From contig PXDG01000050.1 in NCBI GenBank assembly GCA_003565105.1, forward strand, positions 1 to 31,777: a stretch of DNA of 31,777 nucleotides, in the 5' to 3' direction. The DNA is from Parcubacteria group bacterium. Lineage in GTDB: Bacteria > Patescibacteriota > Minisyncoccia > SW-4-49-11. Under the pieces are notes generated by a model, which ran no database searches, was not told the origin of the DNA, and saw nothing but the letters and a program-made list of their open reading frames with translations. The position numbers and the translations under genes were made by a program. Each line of letters opens with the position of its first letter. The first letter of the stretch is position 1. Shown here in pieces: positions 1-8,528 of this stretch.

Positions 1-87
1 TACATACTCTACTTTGTAAAAAATTTATTGCGCTAAATGCGTTGTGTCTGAGCGTCTCATATCCATTACTTGGAGTTGTCGTCTGGA

Positions 88-1212
88 TTATTTTTTACTA
101 GTATTGCGATATTTTGTGATATTAGCGACAATTCCAAAGGCAATAAAGAGTCCCCATAATGAAGAGCTTCCATAACTAATAAAGGGCAATGGCATACCTG
201 TTAAGGGAATTAATCGTAAGGTTGATCCGATATTAAAGAAACTTTGAATCACAAACCAGGTTATGACTCCAATAATAATATATTGGGCATAGGGTTCATT
301 CATTGGCATAGCAATTTGGATTAATCGTATAACAATACTAGAAAATAACGTCAGCAGTAAAACTACTCCAAGAAATCCTGCTTCTTCTGCAAATACAGCA
401 AAAACGGAGTCTCCAATGGGTTCTGGTACGTAGTTAAATTTTTGTCTGCTCTGATTCCACCCTACTCCAAAGAGACCTCCTGAACCTACAGCAATCAGAT
501 TTTGTCGAGAATGATATCCTGAATCAAGAATGTCGGTATCTACATCTTCCTGTAAAAAGGTGATAATTCGAGTCATTCGAAAGGGTTCCGCAAACGCAAA
601 TGATACCGCTCCTATTAATATGATTCCACTCACCAATACAATCCAGCGCAATTTTATCGGGGATTGAATAACCATACTCCCAATAATTGTCATAATCAAT
701 ACAGCTGTACTTAAATCTCGTTGAATAAACGCTACTACAAATCCTGTAAGAGCAGTAATTGTCAAAATACTAAATACGACGCCTTTTTGTACTTTTAATT
801 TCCCTAGTTTAACGAGAAGCGTCCCAATATAGAGAATAATAGAAATTTTCATAAATTCTGAGGGTTGTACAGATATAACGCCTAAATCAATCCATCGAGT
901 AGCTCCAAGTCGTTCTACTCCGATTCCTGGAACAAGCACTATGGTATTCAATATGAGAATAAAGAGAAATATAAGCGGAGACCATTTTTTCCAAAACAGG
1001 TATGGAATCGAGGAAAAAAGTGCAAAGGTAAAAATCCCAGGAAAAACACCACGCGTTAATTGCCGAGCAAAGTAAAAATAACCATTAGACGTTTCATTAA
1101 ATGAAGCAATACTACTAGCACTTTGAAGGATAATTAATCCCCAAACAACCAATATCGAAAAGCTTATGAGAAAAAATGAATCAATTCCGTCTAAAATAGT
1201 TAACCGTTTCAT
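88..1212 (-). CDS. ftsW: FtsW, SEDS-family peptidoglycan glycosyltransferase
   Basis: This is a multi-pass membrane protein of 374 residues of the FtsW/RodA/SpoVE family, which polymerises lipid II glycan strands at the division site together with a class B penicillin-binding protein. About ten hydrophobic segments are visible. The signature near the C-terminus (TGMPLPFISYGSSS, about residues 335-350) is typical of the family. The expected catalytic Asp loop reads GDSVFAVFAEEAG (about residue 267) in place of the more common TDFIFAV. It is called FtsW rather than RodA because it follows murD, with the start overlapping the murD stop by four bases (ATGA), as in division/cell-wall clusters. A second SEDS protein that fits RodA lies at 7383-8513. 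The ATG has no ribosome binding site and probably relies on translational coupling. Confidence 0.93.
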   Translation of the reverse strand: MKRLTILDGIDSFFLISFSILVVWGLIILQSASSIASFNETSNGYFYFARQLTRGVFPGIFTFALFSSIPYLFWKKWSPLIFLFILILNTIVLVPGIGVERLGATRWIDLGVISVQPSEFMKISIILYIGTLLVKLGKLKVQKGVVFSILTITALTGFVVAFIQRDLSTAVLIMTIIGSMVIQSPIKLRWIVLVSGIILIGAVSFAFAEPFRMTRIITFLQEDVDTDILDSGYHSRQNLIAVGSGGLFGVGWNQSRQKFNYVPEPIGDSVFAVFAEEAGFLGVVLLLTLFSSIVIRLIQIAMPMNEPYAQYIIIGVITWFVIQSFFNIGSTLRLIPLTGMPLPFISYGSSSLWGLFIAFGIVANITKYRNTSKK

Positions 1213-2606
1213 ACTTGATAGTATTTCTTAACTAATTCCACAAACGTATCCCCCCTATCAAATTCATTTTGAAATTGACCAAAGCTGGTAGCTCCTGGAG
1301 AAAATAAAACTCTATCACCTGCTTGAGACTGCTGTGCGACAAAGTCGATTGCATCAGCAAGTGTTTCAACCTCTTCGACAATCTCTAATAATTGAGCTTT
1401 TGCAAGGCTTTCCTTTATCGCTTGACTGGCTTCTCCTGGTAATAGCACGATTGATTGTACCTTAGAATGAATTGCTTGAGCAAGATTCTCATAGGTGAGT
1501 CGCTTATTTTCTCCTCCACAGATGAGATGAAGTGGCTTATCTTGATAGGTCTTCAGAGCGGTAATCAGAGCTACTGGCATCGTACTAGTAGTATCATTAA
1601 TATACTCTACCTGTTCAAATTCTCCCAGTGATTCTTGCCTTCCAGAGACACCTTGAAAATTTTGTAATCCTTTCTGGATATCTATAGGTTGAATACCCAA
1701 AGAATGTGCCACAGCTATAGCCATACTTGCATTGAGTTGGTTGTGCTCTCCTCGAAGAGCAATATCATCAAATGTTGCTAACCCTTGAGTGCCTCCATAT
1801 ATAGCTCTATTACGGATGGTTATATCAGCAGTCGTGATGTTATCGTTGGTTACTGACACGCGAACAACATTCCCTGGAGCTTCATCAGCAAATTGAGCTC
1901 CATATTCTGGCTGATCAATCCAAAAAAATGCTGTATCATTTGAAGTTTGAAATTGATAAATATGCTGTTTATCAGCAACATATGCTTTCATAGAATCATA
2001 ACGATTCAAATGATCAGGGTAAATATTAGTAATGACGGCGTACTCAGGACTAATTGTCACATCAGCCAACTGAAAACTGGAGAGTTCTAGGACAATGTAA
2101 TCGAGCTCTTCAAACTGAGGTAAAATATCAAGGACGGATTTACGTACATTACCTGCTAAAGCTACTCGTTTACCCGACATTCGCAGAATTTCTGCAATCA
2201 AACTACTAGTGGTTGTCTTGCCTCGCGTCCCTGTTATTCCAATGATGGGGGGAGCCGTTGGTATCCCACGATGATACTCCAAAAATATTTGAAGATCTGT
2301 CTGGATAGAAACATTTGCTTTGTGAGCCAATTGCAGGTAAGGAGAGTCTGAAGGAATGGCAGGGTTCTTAATTACAACGTCAGCATTAGTAAAATCTTCT
2401 TTTCTATGTTCTCCCAAGACAAACCGCACGGAGCTACCCCGTGGATGAGTCTGTAGAGATTGAACACTGGACAATAAATCTTCTGCAGATTTTAGATCGG
2501 TAATAGTCACTATAGCTCCTCGATCCAGAAGATATTGAGATACGCCAAGCCCTCCTCCATTTAATCCAAATCCCATTACGGTAACATTCTTATTGGTCCA
2601 ATCCAT
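1209..2606 (-). CDS. murD: UDP-N-acetylmuramoyl-L-alanine:D-glutamate ligase MurD
   Basis: This cytoplasmic Mur ligase adds D-glutamate to UDP-MurNAc-L-Ala using ATP. The N-terminal Rossmann-like domain (VMGFGLNGGG) binds the nucleotide sugar. The ATP P-loop GITGTRGKTTTSS is near residues 122-134, and the middle-domain motifs YPDHLNRY and the C-terminal NDTTSTMP and GGENKR stretches fit the family. The ATG at 2606 is preferred because the residues before KNVTVMGFG then match the usual MurD N-terminus. A TTG at 2618, four codons upstream and with a weak GAG seven bases before it, is the alternative. The gene begins within 15 bases of the upstream amidohydrolase stop and overlaps ftsW, so it is an internal gene of the mraY operon. 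Confidence 0.95.
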   Translation of the reverse strand: MDWTNKNVTVMGFGLNGGGLGVSQYLLDRGAIVTITDLKSAEDLLSSVQSLQTHPRGSSVRFVLGEHRKEDFTNADVVIKNPAIPSDSPYLQLAHKANVSIQTDLQIFLEYHRGIPTAPPIIGITGTRGKTTTSSLIAEILRMSGKRVALAGNVRKSVLDILPQFEELDYIVLELSSFQLADVTISPEYAVITNIYPDHLNRYDSMKAYVADKQHIYQFQTSNDTAFFWIDQPEYGAQFADEAPGNVVRVSVTNDNITTADITIRNRAIYGGTQGLATFDDIALRGEHNQLNASMAIAVAHSLGIQPIDIQKGLQNFQGVSGRQESLGEFEQVEYINDTTSTMPVALITALKTYQDKPLHLICGGENKRLTYENLAQAIHSKVQSIVLLPGEASQAIKESLAKAQLLEIVEEVETLADAIDFVAQQSQAGDRVLFSPGATSFGQFQNEFDRGDTFVELVKKYYQV

Positions 2607-2620
2607 AGTATGTATCAAGG

Positions 2621-4198
2621 TTAATCTCGTGTAATAATACGCCCAGTGGACAATTTCCCTGTAAAAGCTCCTTCATTCCATACGAGATGACCATTTACAA
2701 AGACTGTTGATACTCCCTGAGCTAACTGTGATGGATGTATATAATTTGCTGATGAAGATACTTTTTCAGGATCAAATAAGACTAAATCCGCACAATATCC
2801 TTCCTTGATGAAGCCTTGATCTGAAAGTTGGTATCGTTGTGCTGGAACACTGGTAATGCGAGCGATGCTTTCTTCCCAGGATAGCTTCCCTGGTACTGGG
2901 TAAGCACCAAGAAATTGAGGAAAAGCTCCAAAGGATCTCGGATGATCAAACCTATGAGAATCAATAGATTTCTGTCCGTATCCAATTCCATCTGAACCAA
3001 TCATAGCACCCGCTTTCATAATCAAAGTATCTAAATGATCTTCGTTAATTGCCTGAACAATTACTCTCGCTTGACCGTGAGTGGCTCGTATTAAATAAAT
3101 CAAGGCCTCTTCGATACCAACACCCTGATTTTTAGCAATTTGCAAAATATTTGAACCCACAACAGTAGGCAGTGTCTCTGCCGATGAAACAATGATTCTA
3201 TGATAATCATATCCATTCGCTTTCATTTCTGCTATAACAGATTCTCGCACACTTGGTTCTTGTAACTGTTGAAGCATTTCATTTCGTCCATGCTTGGTAA
3301 TCCAAGAAGGAAGCATTACATATAAGAAGGGGTTACTTGCAACATACGGAAACGTGTCAAAAGAAATATTAATATCTGGGTTAGATTGAGCACCTGTTAA
3401 TCGCTCCAGAAAATCATCAAAAAACCGCCAATTTTTTTGTCCCATTACTTTCAAATGACTCAAATGTAACCGAACGCCTGTTTCTGCTGCTAGTTGAATA
3501 CATTCGTCTAACGCATATAATACCTCATCTCCATCATGACGCATATGGACCACGAGAATTTTATCTTTTTCATAGATTAATTCAGCCAAGTCTTTTAGTT
3601 CAGCATTCGAAACCAAGTTCATCCGACTGTAAGCAAGTCCCAAAGAGACTCCGAGGGCTCCTTGATCTAAGGCACTACTGCATATTTGTAAACTTTGTTG
3701 AACCTCCTCTGGGGTAAAGGGACGTTCTTCTGTAACCAGTGTCCGATGGATAGTAGAATATCCAACCAATGAGCCAAAGTTTATGGTTAATTGAGAAGAT
3801 CCAAGCATTGTAAAAAAATCAGCCATTGTATTCCAATTTCGATTTAAGCGATCAGTTCCTTCCCACTTACTCAATCCTTTAATTGCTTCTGTAGAAAAAA
3901 GTGGTGCAACAGAGGTCCCACAATTCCCCCCAATAATCGTAGTAACTCCTTGTGCTAATAATACGGTCATATCTGGTTCTTCGAACAATGAGCCAAATGT
4001 ATCTGCATGATTCGATATATCTATAAAGCCAGGAGTAAGATACAGTCCAGTCCCATCGATTATGGTTTTTGCAGAAATGTCTCCGCTTTCGCGAAATATT
4101 TTCGATATTCGAGACTCTTTTACTCCTACGGATCCAGTGTACCGAGGAGAACCAGTCCCATCAATTATGTGTGCATTTTTAATTAGATAGTCGTACAT
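2621..4198 (-). CDS. D-aminoacylase-like amidohydrolase in the cell-wall cluster
   Basis: This 525-residue protein belongs to the amidohydrolase superfamily, near D-aminoacylase (N-acyl-D-amino-acid deacylase). N- and C-terminal strands form the composite beta domain (IKNAHIIDGTG at the start, LVLFDPEKV near the end) around a TIM barrel. Likely metal ligands by comparison with the Alcaligenes enzyme are Cys93 in GGNCGTS, a His in VVHMRHDG (about 218), a His in LHLSHLK (about 248) and an Asp in GSDGIGYG (about 402). The usual first metal motif H-x-H after PGFID is not intact here: the segment reads PGFIDISNHADT. It sits between mraY (38-bp gap) and murD, an unusual position for this family. 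A role in trimming or recycling D-amino-acid-containing wall material is only an inference. The substrate is unknown. Confidence 0.85.
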   Translation of the reverse strand: MYDYLIKNAHIIDGTGSPRYTGSVGVKESRISKIFRESGDISAKTIIDGTGLYLTPGFIDISNHADTFGSLFEEPDMTVLLAQGVTTIIGGNCGTSVAPLFSTEAIKGLSKWEGTDRLNRNWNTMADFFTMLGSSQLTINFGSLVGYSTIHRTLVTEERPFTPEEVQQSLQICSSALDQGALGVSLGLAYSRMNLVSNAELKDLAELIYEKDKILVVHMRHDGDEVLYALDECIQLAAETGVRLHLSHLKVMGQKNWRFFDDFLERLTGAQSNPDINISFDTFPYVASNPFLYVMLPSWITKHGRNEMLQQLQEPSVRESVIAEMKANGYDYHRIIVSSAETLPTVVGSNILQIAKNQGVGIEEALIYLIRATHGQARVIVQAINEDHLDTLIMKAGAMIGSDGIGYGQKSIDSHRFDHPRSFGAFPQFLGAYPVPGKLSWEESIARITSVPAQRYQLSDQGFIKEGYCADLVLFDPEKVSSSANYIHPSQLAQGVSTVFVNGHLVWNEGAFTGKLSTGRIITRD

Positions 4199-4236
4199 AC
4201 AGACGGTATTACTTAATATTCGTTTTTATTGCTATT

Positions 4237-5301
4237 TTACAACCCAATCAACCCAATACTTAATCCTATTATACTGGTAACAATAGAAATAATCCAGAAC
4301 CTCATTACTATTTTGGGTTCAGACCACCCAATTGCTTGAAAATGATGATGGATGGGAGCAGATAGAAAAATTTTTCGCTTGAACACTTTTTTTGAAAGCA
4401 TCTGTGCAATAGAGGACCCTCCCTCGAGAAAAAAGAGAAACCCAATAATCGGTAGCAATACCATACTATTCGTCAACAAAGCAACTACAGCTAATACGGC
4501 TCCAAGAGCAAAAGCGCCTGTCCCTCCCATAAAAAATCGAGCTGGATGAATATTGAACCATAAGAATGATAACAAAGCCCCAATTAGTGTTGACATAAAA
4601 ATAGTGAGAAAGTATTTTTCTTGAGCAAAAGCTAATGTAGCCAAAGCAGCATATGGGGGGATAATGGACCCTGCTAAGAGACCGTCAAGTCCATCCGTAA
4701 TATCTACGGCATTCATAATAAAGATTACTAAGAGAATAAATATCGGGACATACCAGTATCCTACCTGAATATAGGCAGGTAGATTAAAGAGACTACTACC
4801 TGGAAGCCGAAATGAAGTCCACTCCAGACGAAAAGTAAACCAATATGCACCGAAACTAGCAATCAAAAACTGCAATCCGAGTTTGAGCTTCACTCCAAGA
4901 CCTTTAATCTTTCCAATACCTCGTATATTAGCAATGTCATCTACCATCCCAAGGAGTCCTGCGCTGACCAAAAAAAAGAGGGGTAACCACGTTTCTTCCC
5001 TGCTCCAGTTAAACACTGTTAACCCAGCAGTGATCCCCCAAAATAAAATACCTGCCATAGTAGGGGTACCTTTTTTATGCTTGTGCATTTCAGAATAGAT
5101 TGGAGAGCCAGTATTATCCCAGGACTCATCACGAATATTCTTTCCCAGCTTATTTTTATATAAAAAATCTGTTAAAAAAGGAGTTAAAGCCATTCCTAAA
5201 AAAAAGGCTAAAATAGAAAATCCAAATACTTTGCCCAAGGCAAATACCATCTCAATATCTCTGATATTACTTAAATTCATATTTTCTGCTATTATTACCA
5301 T
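4237..5301 (-). CDS. mraY: Phospho-N-acetylmuramoyl-pentapeptide transferase MraY
   Basis: MraY moves phospho-MurNAc-pentapeptide from UDP to undecaprenyl phosphate, making lipid I at the membrane. The 354 residues are of normal length with about ten membrane segments. Visible motifs are KKGTPTMAG, the aspartate pair in MVDDIANI, NAVDITDGLDGL, and APIHHHFQAIGW followed by RFWI. The position of the third conserved aspartate (MGDxGSLAL in most MraY) reads MGGTGAFALG, so that Asp is Gly here, while the Asn of NAVNLTDGLDGL is Asp. The first ATG (5301) lies only eight bases after a TGCTATAAT promoter element and would be leaderless. An internal ATG at 5280 is the alternative start. It is the first gene of the operon leading to ftsW. 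Confidence 0.94.
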   Translation of the reverse strand: MVIIAENMNLSNIRDIEMVFALGKVFGFSILAFFLGMALTPFLTDFLYKNKLGKNIRDESWDNTGSPIYSEMHKHKKGTPTMAGILFWGITAGLTVFNWSREETWLPLFFLVSAGLLGMVDDIANIRGIGKIKGLGVKLKLGLQFLIASFGAYWFTFRLEWTSFRLPGSSLFNLPAYIQVGYWYVPIFILLVIFIMNAVDITDGLDGLLAGSIIPPYAALATLAFAQEKYFLTIFMSTLIGALLSFLWFNIHPARFFMGGTGAFALGAVLAVVALLTNSMVLLPIIGFLFFLEGGSSIAQMLSKKVFKRKIFLSAPIHHHFQAIGWSEPKIVMRFWIISIVTSIIGLSIGLIGL

Positions 5302-5309
5302 CTTTCATA

Positions 5310-5318
5310 ATTATAGCA
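5310..5318 (-). promoter_or_regulatory. Extended -10 promoter for the mraY operon
   Basis: On the minus strand the sequence is TGCTATAAT, a perfect extended -10 with no recognisable -35. Transcription would start about at 5303-5301, which coincides with the first ATG of mraY. Confidence 0.6.
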
Positions 5319-5364
5319 TTTTTTTATATTTTTTTCATCTTTTTTACACCTTGTTAAGATGTGA

Positions 5365-5386
5365 CAGACTGTGAGAACACAGTCTG
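5365..5386. promoter_or_regulatory. Perfect 9-bp inverted repeat between divergent promoters
   Basis: CAGACTGTG, a four-base loop (AGAA), then CACAGTCTG. It lies between the minus-strand mraY promoter and the plus-strand UMP kinase promoter. No T-run follows it on either strand, so it does not look like a terminator. An operator is one possible reading. Confidence 0.35.
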
Positions 5387-5409
5387 CAATCAGTATATAT
5401 ACACAGAAA

Positions 5410-5438
5410 TTGAAAAAAGATTCATCATATGGTATACT
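5410..5438 (+). promoter_or_regulatory. Promoter of the UMP kinase gene
   Basis: TTGAAA (5410-5415), a 17-base spacer, then TATACT (5433-5438), with TGG directly before the -10. It lies about 30 bases upstream of the ATG at 5469 and is one of the best-formed promoters in the window. Confidence 0.75.
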
Positions 5439-5468
5439 CTCTCCTAGTAATCACATAAAGACTATTAT

Positions 5469-6170
5469 ATGAGTACAGACCGTCCATACATTATTTCATT
5501 GGGAGGATCACTGATTATTCCTCAAGCAACGCAACAAATCAACATTGATTATCTTGTGCAATTCAAACAATTGCTCAGCTCACACATCGCTCAAGGAAAG
5601 CGATTTTTTATTATCACTGGAGGAGGATACACTGCCCGACAGTACCAAAATGCAGGAAAACCACTAGCAGAGCTAAGTAACAGTGATCTTGATTGGCTTG
5701 GGATATATTCAACTCATCTCAATGCGCAATTTATCCGAACCATACTCAAGGAATGGAGTTATCCACACATACTCGATCGAGCAGATCAAAATTTCACTGA
5801 CATAGATCAATATCCAGTCGTGGTCTCAGGAGGATGGCATCCTGGAAACTCAACTGATTATATTGCGGTCAAAATTGCTGAAAAATACGGCGCTCAAAAA
5901 CTGATTAATCTTTCCAACATTGACTATGTCTATACCGCTGATCCAAAAGTAGATCCTGAAGCTACGCCCATTGAAACAATGACCTGGTCAGAATTTCGTA
6001 CGATGGTTGGAGATACTTGGGATCCAGGAGCTTCCGCCCCATTTGATCCCATTGCTTCCAAGGAAGCTGAACAGCAATGCATTGAGGTTGCGATTCTTAA
6101 TGGAGAGAATTTGGAGAATCTGAGCAAGTATCTTGATGAGGATGAGTTTGTTGGGACAGTAATTTCGTAA
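5469..6170 (+). CDS. pyrH: UMP kinase, archaeal-type amino acid kinase family
   Basis: This 233-residue amino acid kinase-fold protein most resembles the archaeal-type UMP kinases commonly found in Patescibacteria, which phosphorylate UMP to UDP. The N-terminal IISLGGSLI phosphate-binding loop, ITGGGYTAR, the HPGNSTDY segment (about residue 122) and the later VYTADPKVDPEA stretch fit that family. It is the only plus-strand protein gene that I can support here, has its own promoter, no Shine-Dalgarno sequence, and ends at a hairpin shared with the convergent prepilin gene. UDP made here feeds the UDP-sugar precursors used by the Mur enzymes. Another specificity within the kinase family cannot be excluded from motifs alone. 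Confidence 0.85.
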   Translation: MSTDRPYIISLGGSLIIPQATQQINIDYLVQFKQLLSSHIAQGKRFFIITGGGYTARQYQNAGKPLAELSNSDLDWLGIYSTHLNAQFIRTILKEWSYPHILDRADQNFTDIDQYPVVVSGGWHPGNSTDYIAVKIAEKYGAQKLINLSNIDYVYTADPKVDPEATPIETMTWSEFRTMVGDTWDPGASAPFDPIASKEAEQQCIEVAILNGENLENLSKYLDEDEFVGTVIS

Positions 6171-6174
6171 GATA

Positions 6175-6216
6175 TAAAAAGGACCCGAGTACGTTTGAGA
6201 TATCGGTTTCTTTTTG
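6175..6216. terminator. Bidirectional terminator between convergent genes
   Basis: An A-run at 6176-6180, an imperfect stem built from GACCCGA and TCGGTTTC, and a T-rich stretch (6207-6215). The A/T symmetry gives a U-tract in either direction, so it can end both the UMP kinase and the prepilin-LamG transcripts. Confidence 0.6.
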
Positions 6217-6217
6217 T

Positions 6218-7312
6218 TTAATGAATTTCTTTGAATGAAATGTAGTTAGCTTTCACTTCTGACTCATTGAGTTCCCTATCATAAATAAGAATTTGAGAAA
6301 GGAGTCCATCCATATAGCTATGCCCTCTTCCGTCTCGACCAATATCCATATTTGACGAATTCAGATTTAGGTTTTGTGTAGTATTTGATGTTATTTGATC
6401 TTGAAGAGCTCCATCAAAATAAATTCTCATTCGTTTGATTGAATTATCAAACGTGATGGTTACTTGAGTCCATTTATTGTGGTATCCTTGCCAAGATGTA
6501 TTTAAATTCATATTATTAGTAATACGAAAGTTACTAATTCCACTTTGTCGGGCAAAGATATATGTTGCATTTGTCACATTAGATGATGGTACAAACCCAA
6601 TTATCGTTTCTTCTCTATCAGAGCGATTGACCCAAAAAGAAATACTAAAGTCTGCTGACGATAATTCTGAACGTAGTAAATCATTCAAGCGTATGAATCC
6701 ATCCGTACCATTAAAAGAAAAGACGTTTTGATTGGTGTCAAAGGTAACTCCATTTACCAAAGAAGCATGATAGTTATTATTTGTAAGATCGAACCATTCT
6801 TGACCTGTTCCAGGATATGATTCAGCTTCTTTGGGATCAAGATGAGTAATGAGACCCTCTGTAACCAGTGACTGTGTATGATTTATTCCAATCCCATTGG
6901 AATCGGTAGTATCAGCATAGACTGCAACTTGATCATTCTCAGAATGAATCCATGCAAATATTCCTGTTTCTCCTGACTCAAAAGGAGATTCAGGAATAGC
7001 TGCTAAGTACTGAGGAACGAGAGGACGAAGATCAACACAATCACTTGCTACACTTCCTTCTCCAGATGATGATGACTCTGTAGCACAGACTTCTTGGATA
7101 TCCGAAGAAAGAGTCTCTGGATATCCACCGTGATCAATCAGATATTGTTGTATGGCCTTGTGCACGGTATTTAGGTTGTTCTGAACTTCAGCGGTCCTGA
7201 CTTGGTCTAGCTGTCTCTGAGGATTAATCGCCACAATCACAATGGCAGCAAGTATTCCTATAGCTGCAATAACGAGAAGTATTTCGAGAAGAGTGAAAGC
7301 TTTTTGTTTCAT
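6218..7312 (-). CDS. Type IV prepilin-like protein with C-terminal LamG domain
   Basis: The N-terminus is a class III signal with a short basic leader (MKQKA), then FTLLEILLVIAAIGILAA, cleaved and N-methylated in type IV pilins and pseudopilins. A helical stretch (to about residue 60) and a small domain with YPETL and a Cys pair follow. From about residue 150 the protein changes to a concanavalin-like LamG fold: WFDLTNNNYHASL, FNGTDGFIRL, FSISFWVNRS, MRIYFDGALQ and a closing GLLSQILIYDREL. The 364 residues are far longer than an ordinary pilin. The fusion suggests a surface-displayed, carbohydrate- or protein-binding tip, which would suit attachment to a host cell. That role is inferred. No pilus assembly genes are present in the window. 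Confidence 0.9.
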   Translation of the reverse strand: MKQKAFTLLEILLVIAAIGILAAIVIVAINPQRQLDQVRTAEVQNNLNTVHKAIQQYLIDHGGYPETLSSDIQEVCATESSSSGEGSVASDCVDLRPLVPQYLAAIPESPFESGETGIFAWIHSENDQVAVYADTTDSNGIGINHTQSLVTEGLITHLDPKEAESYPGTGQEWFDLTNNNYHASLVNGVTFDTNQNVFSFNGTDGFIRLNDLLRSELSSADFSISFWVNRSDREETIIGFVPSSNVTNATYIFARQSGISNFRITNNMNLNTSWQGYHNKWTQVTITFDNSIKRMRIYFDGALQDQITSNTTQNLNLNSSNMDIGRDGRGHSYMDGLLSQILIYDRELNESEVKANYISFKEIH

Positions 7313-7322
7313 AGTTGTATGC

Positions 7323-7345
7323 TAATAATATTGTTTATATTATTA
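7323..7345. promoter_or_regulatory. 9-bp inverted repeat at the prepilin gene start site
   Basis: TAATAATAT, five-base loop, ATATTATTA: a perfect inverted repeat. It falls between the predicted -10 and the ATG at 7312, covering the likely transcription start. It may be a 5' hairpin or an operator. Confidence 0.3.
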
Positions 7346-7353
7346 TTGTATCA
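7345..7353 (-). promoter_or_regulatory. Extended -10 promoter of the prepilin-LamG gene
   Basis: The minus strand reads TGATACAAT, an extended -10 about 35 bases upstream of the ATG, with no clear -35. Confidence 0.45.
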
Positions 7354-7382
7354 TACTTCTGTATCAGACATTGTGGATAACG

Positions 7383-8513
7383 CTAGCCAAAAATATCATA
7401 TTGCTCTCTCATAAATACTGTGCCCTCTGATTGGCGATGTTTTTTAATAGATAATATTAATCCTATCAGAAGAAATACACTAATCATTGAACTTCCTCCA
7501 TAACTCATAAAAGGTAATGGACTTCCCGTAATAGGGAGTATACCAATGTTCATCCCAATATTAATTATAATTTGTACACTTAATACAATAATTGTTCCCA
7601 CTATTATCATTCTACTAAATACATCCTGCATCTCATTCGCTAAGAAAAAAAGACGAGAAAAAAGAAGCCCTAAGATAATAAAATAGATGGATACACCTAA
7701 AAATCCCCATTCTTGAGCAAATCCTGAAAAAATAAAGTCAGTATGAACTTCTGGAACATAAGTAGCTTGAACTCCTGTGCCTACTCCCTCTCCCATCCAA
7801 CCTCCAGCTGATACAGATCGTATCGACTGTAATGTATTATACCCTGAGCCTAATGGATCTGCCATTGGATTAAAAAATGTTAAAACTCTCTGTTTTTGGT
7901 ATGGTCTTAAGACCATAGTCCAGGCAAGAAGGCTGGATACTCCTCCCATTAATAAAAGATACAACATATGAATCAGGCGAATCCCTCCTAAAACAGTCAT
8001 TCCAATCCAAATCATCATTAAAATCATAGCTGATCCAAAATCTGGTTGAATTATGATAAGTCCCACAAAAATAAATGAAGGGACTCCCGAGAAAAGAATT
8101 GACCAGAAAGAAGCCATTTTCCTATGATATGTGGCTAAATATTTAGCCATTAAAATAATACTTACAATTTTGACAAATTCAACTGGCTGGACTCCTACCC
8201 CAAAAAGAGAAATCCAGCGAGTCGCTCCTTTACTACTCTCTCCAATAGTAAGAACAAGAATTAAGCTAATTAATGCTATCCAAAAGAGCTTTCGAGAAAG
8301 ACCATGTAGGAGTCGATAGTCAAACTGAGCAATCACTAAAGCTAATCCGATTCCAAGGAGAGAGAATGTGATATGTCGCGTTACTAACCCTTGAGTGACT
8401 AATCTAACCCCAGCTGTATGAAAAGATATTAAAGTGATAGAACTCATTACTACTAATAAGCTCGCAGGAGTTAATAACATCCAATCTATGTTAGAAAAGG
8501 TTTTACGAATCAT
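7383..8513 (-). CDS. rodA: RodA, SEDS-family cell-elongation glycosyltransferase
   Basis: This is the second SEDS polymerase in the window, 376 residues with about ten membrane segments. The N-terminal IDWMLL, ATRWISLFGVGVQPVEF, QPDFGSAM, the catalytic-loop Asp in HTDFIFSGFAQEWG (about residue 258) and the C-terminal TGSPLPFMSYGGSS all match the family. It is assigned to RodA because the TDFIF loop is of the RodA type and ftsW is accounted for at 88-1212. Partner mreBCD and penicillin-binding protein genes are not nearby. It lies 15 bases after an anchored protein of unknown function and is probably co-transcribed with it. Presence of RodA points to rod-type side-wall growth. Confidence 0.88.
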   Translation of the reverse strand: MIRKTFSNIDWMLLTPASLLVVMSSITLISFHTAGVRLVTQGLVTRHITFSLLGIGLALVIAQFDYRLLHGLSRKLFWIALISLILVLTIGESSKGATRWISLFGVGVQPVEFVKIVSIILMAKYLATYHRKMASFWSILFSGVPSFIFVGLIIIQPDFGSAMILMMIWIGMTVLGGIRLIHMLYLLLMGGVSSLLAWTMVLRPYQKQRVLTFFNPMADPLGSGYNTLQSIRSVSAGGWMGEGVGTGVQATYVPEVHTDFIFSGFAQEWGFLGVSIYFIILGLLFSRLFFLANEMQDVFSRMIIVGTIIVLSVQIIINIGMNIGILPITGSPLPFMSYGGSSMISVFLLIGLILSIKKHRQSEGTVFMREQYDIFG

Positions 8514-8528
8514 ACTTTAGGATACCTA

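Noticed and set aside
1..87. Start of the gene after ftsW
   Set aside because: Only a 13-codon frame with an ATG is present, and the one open frame has no usable start codon before the window edge.
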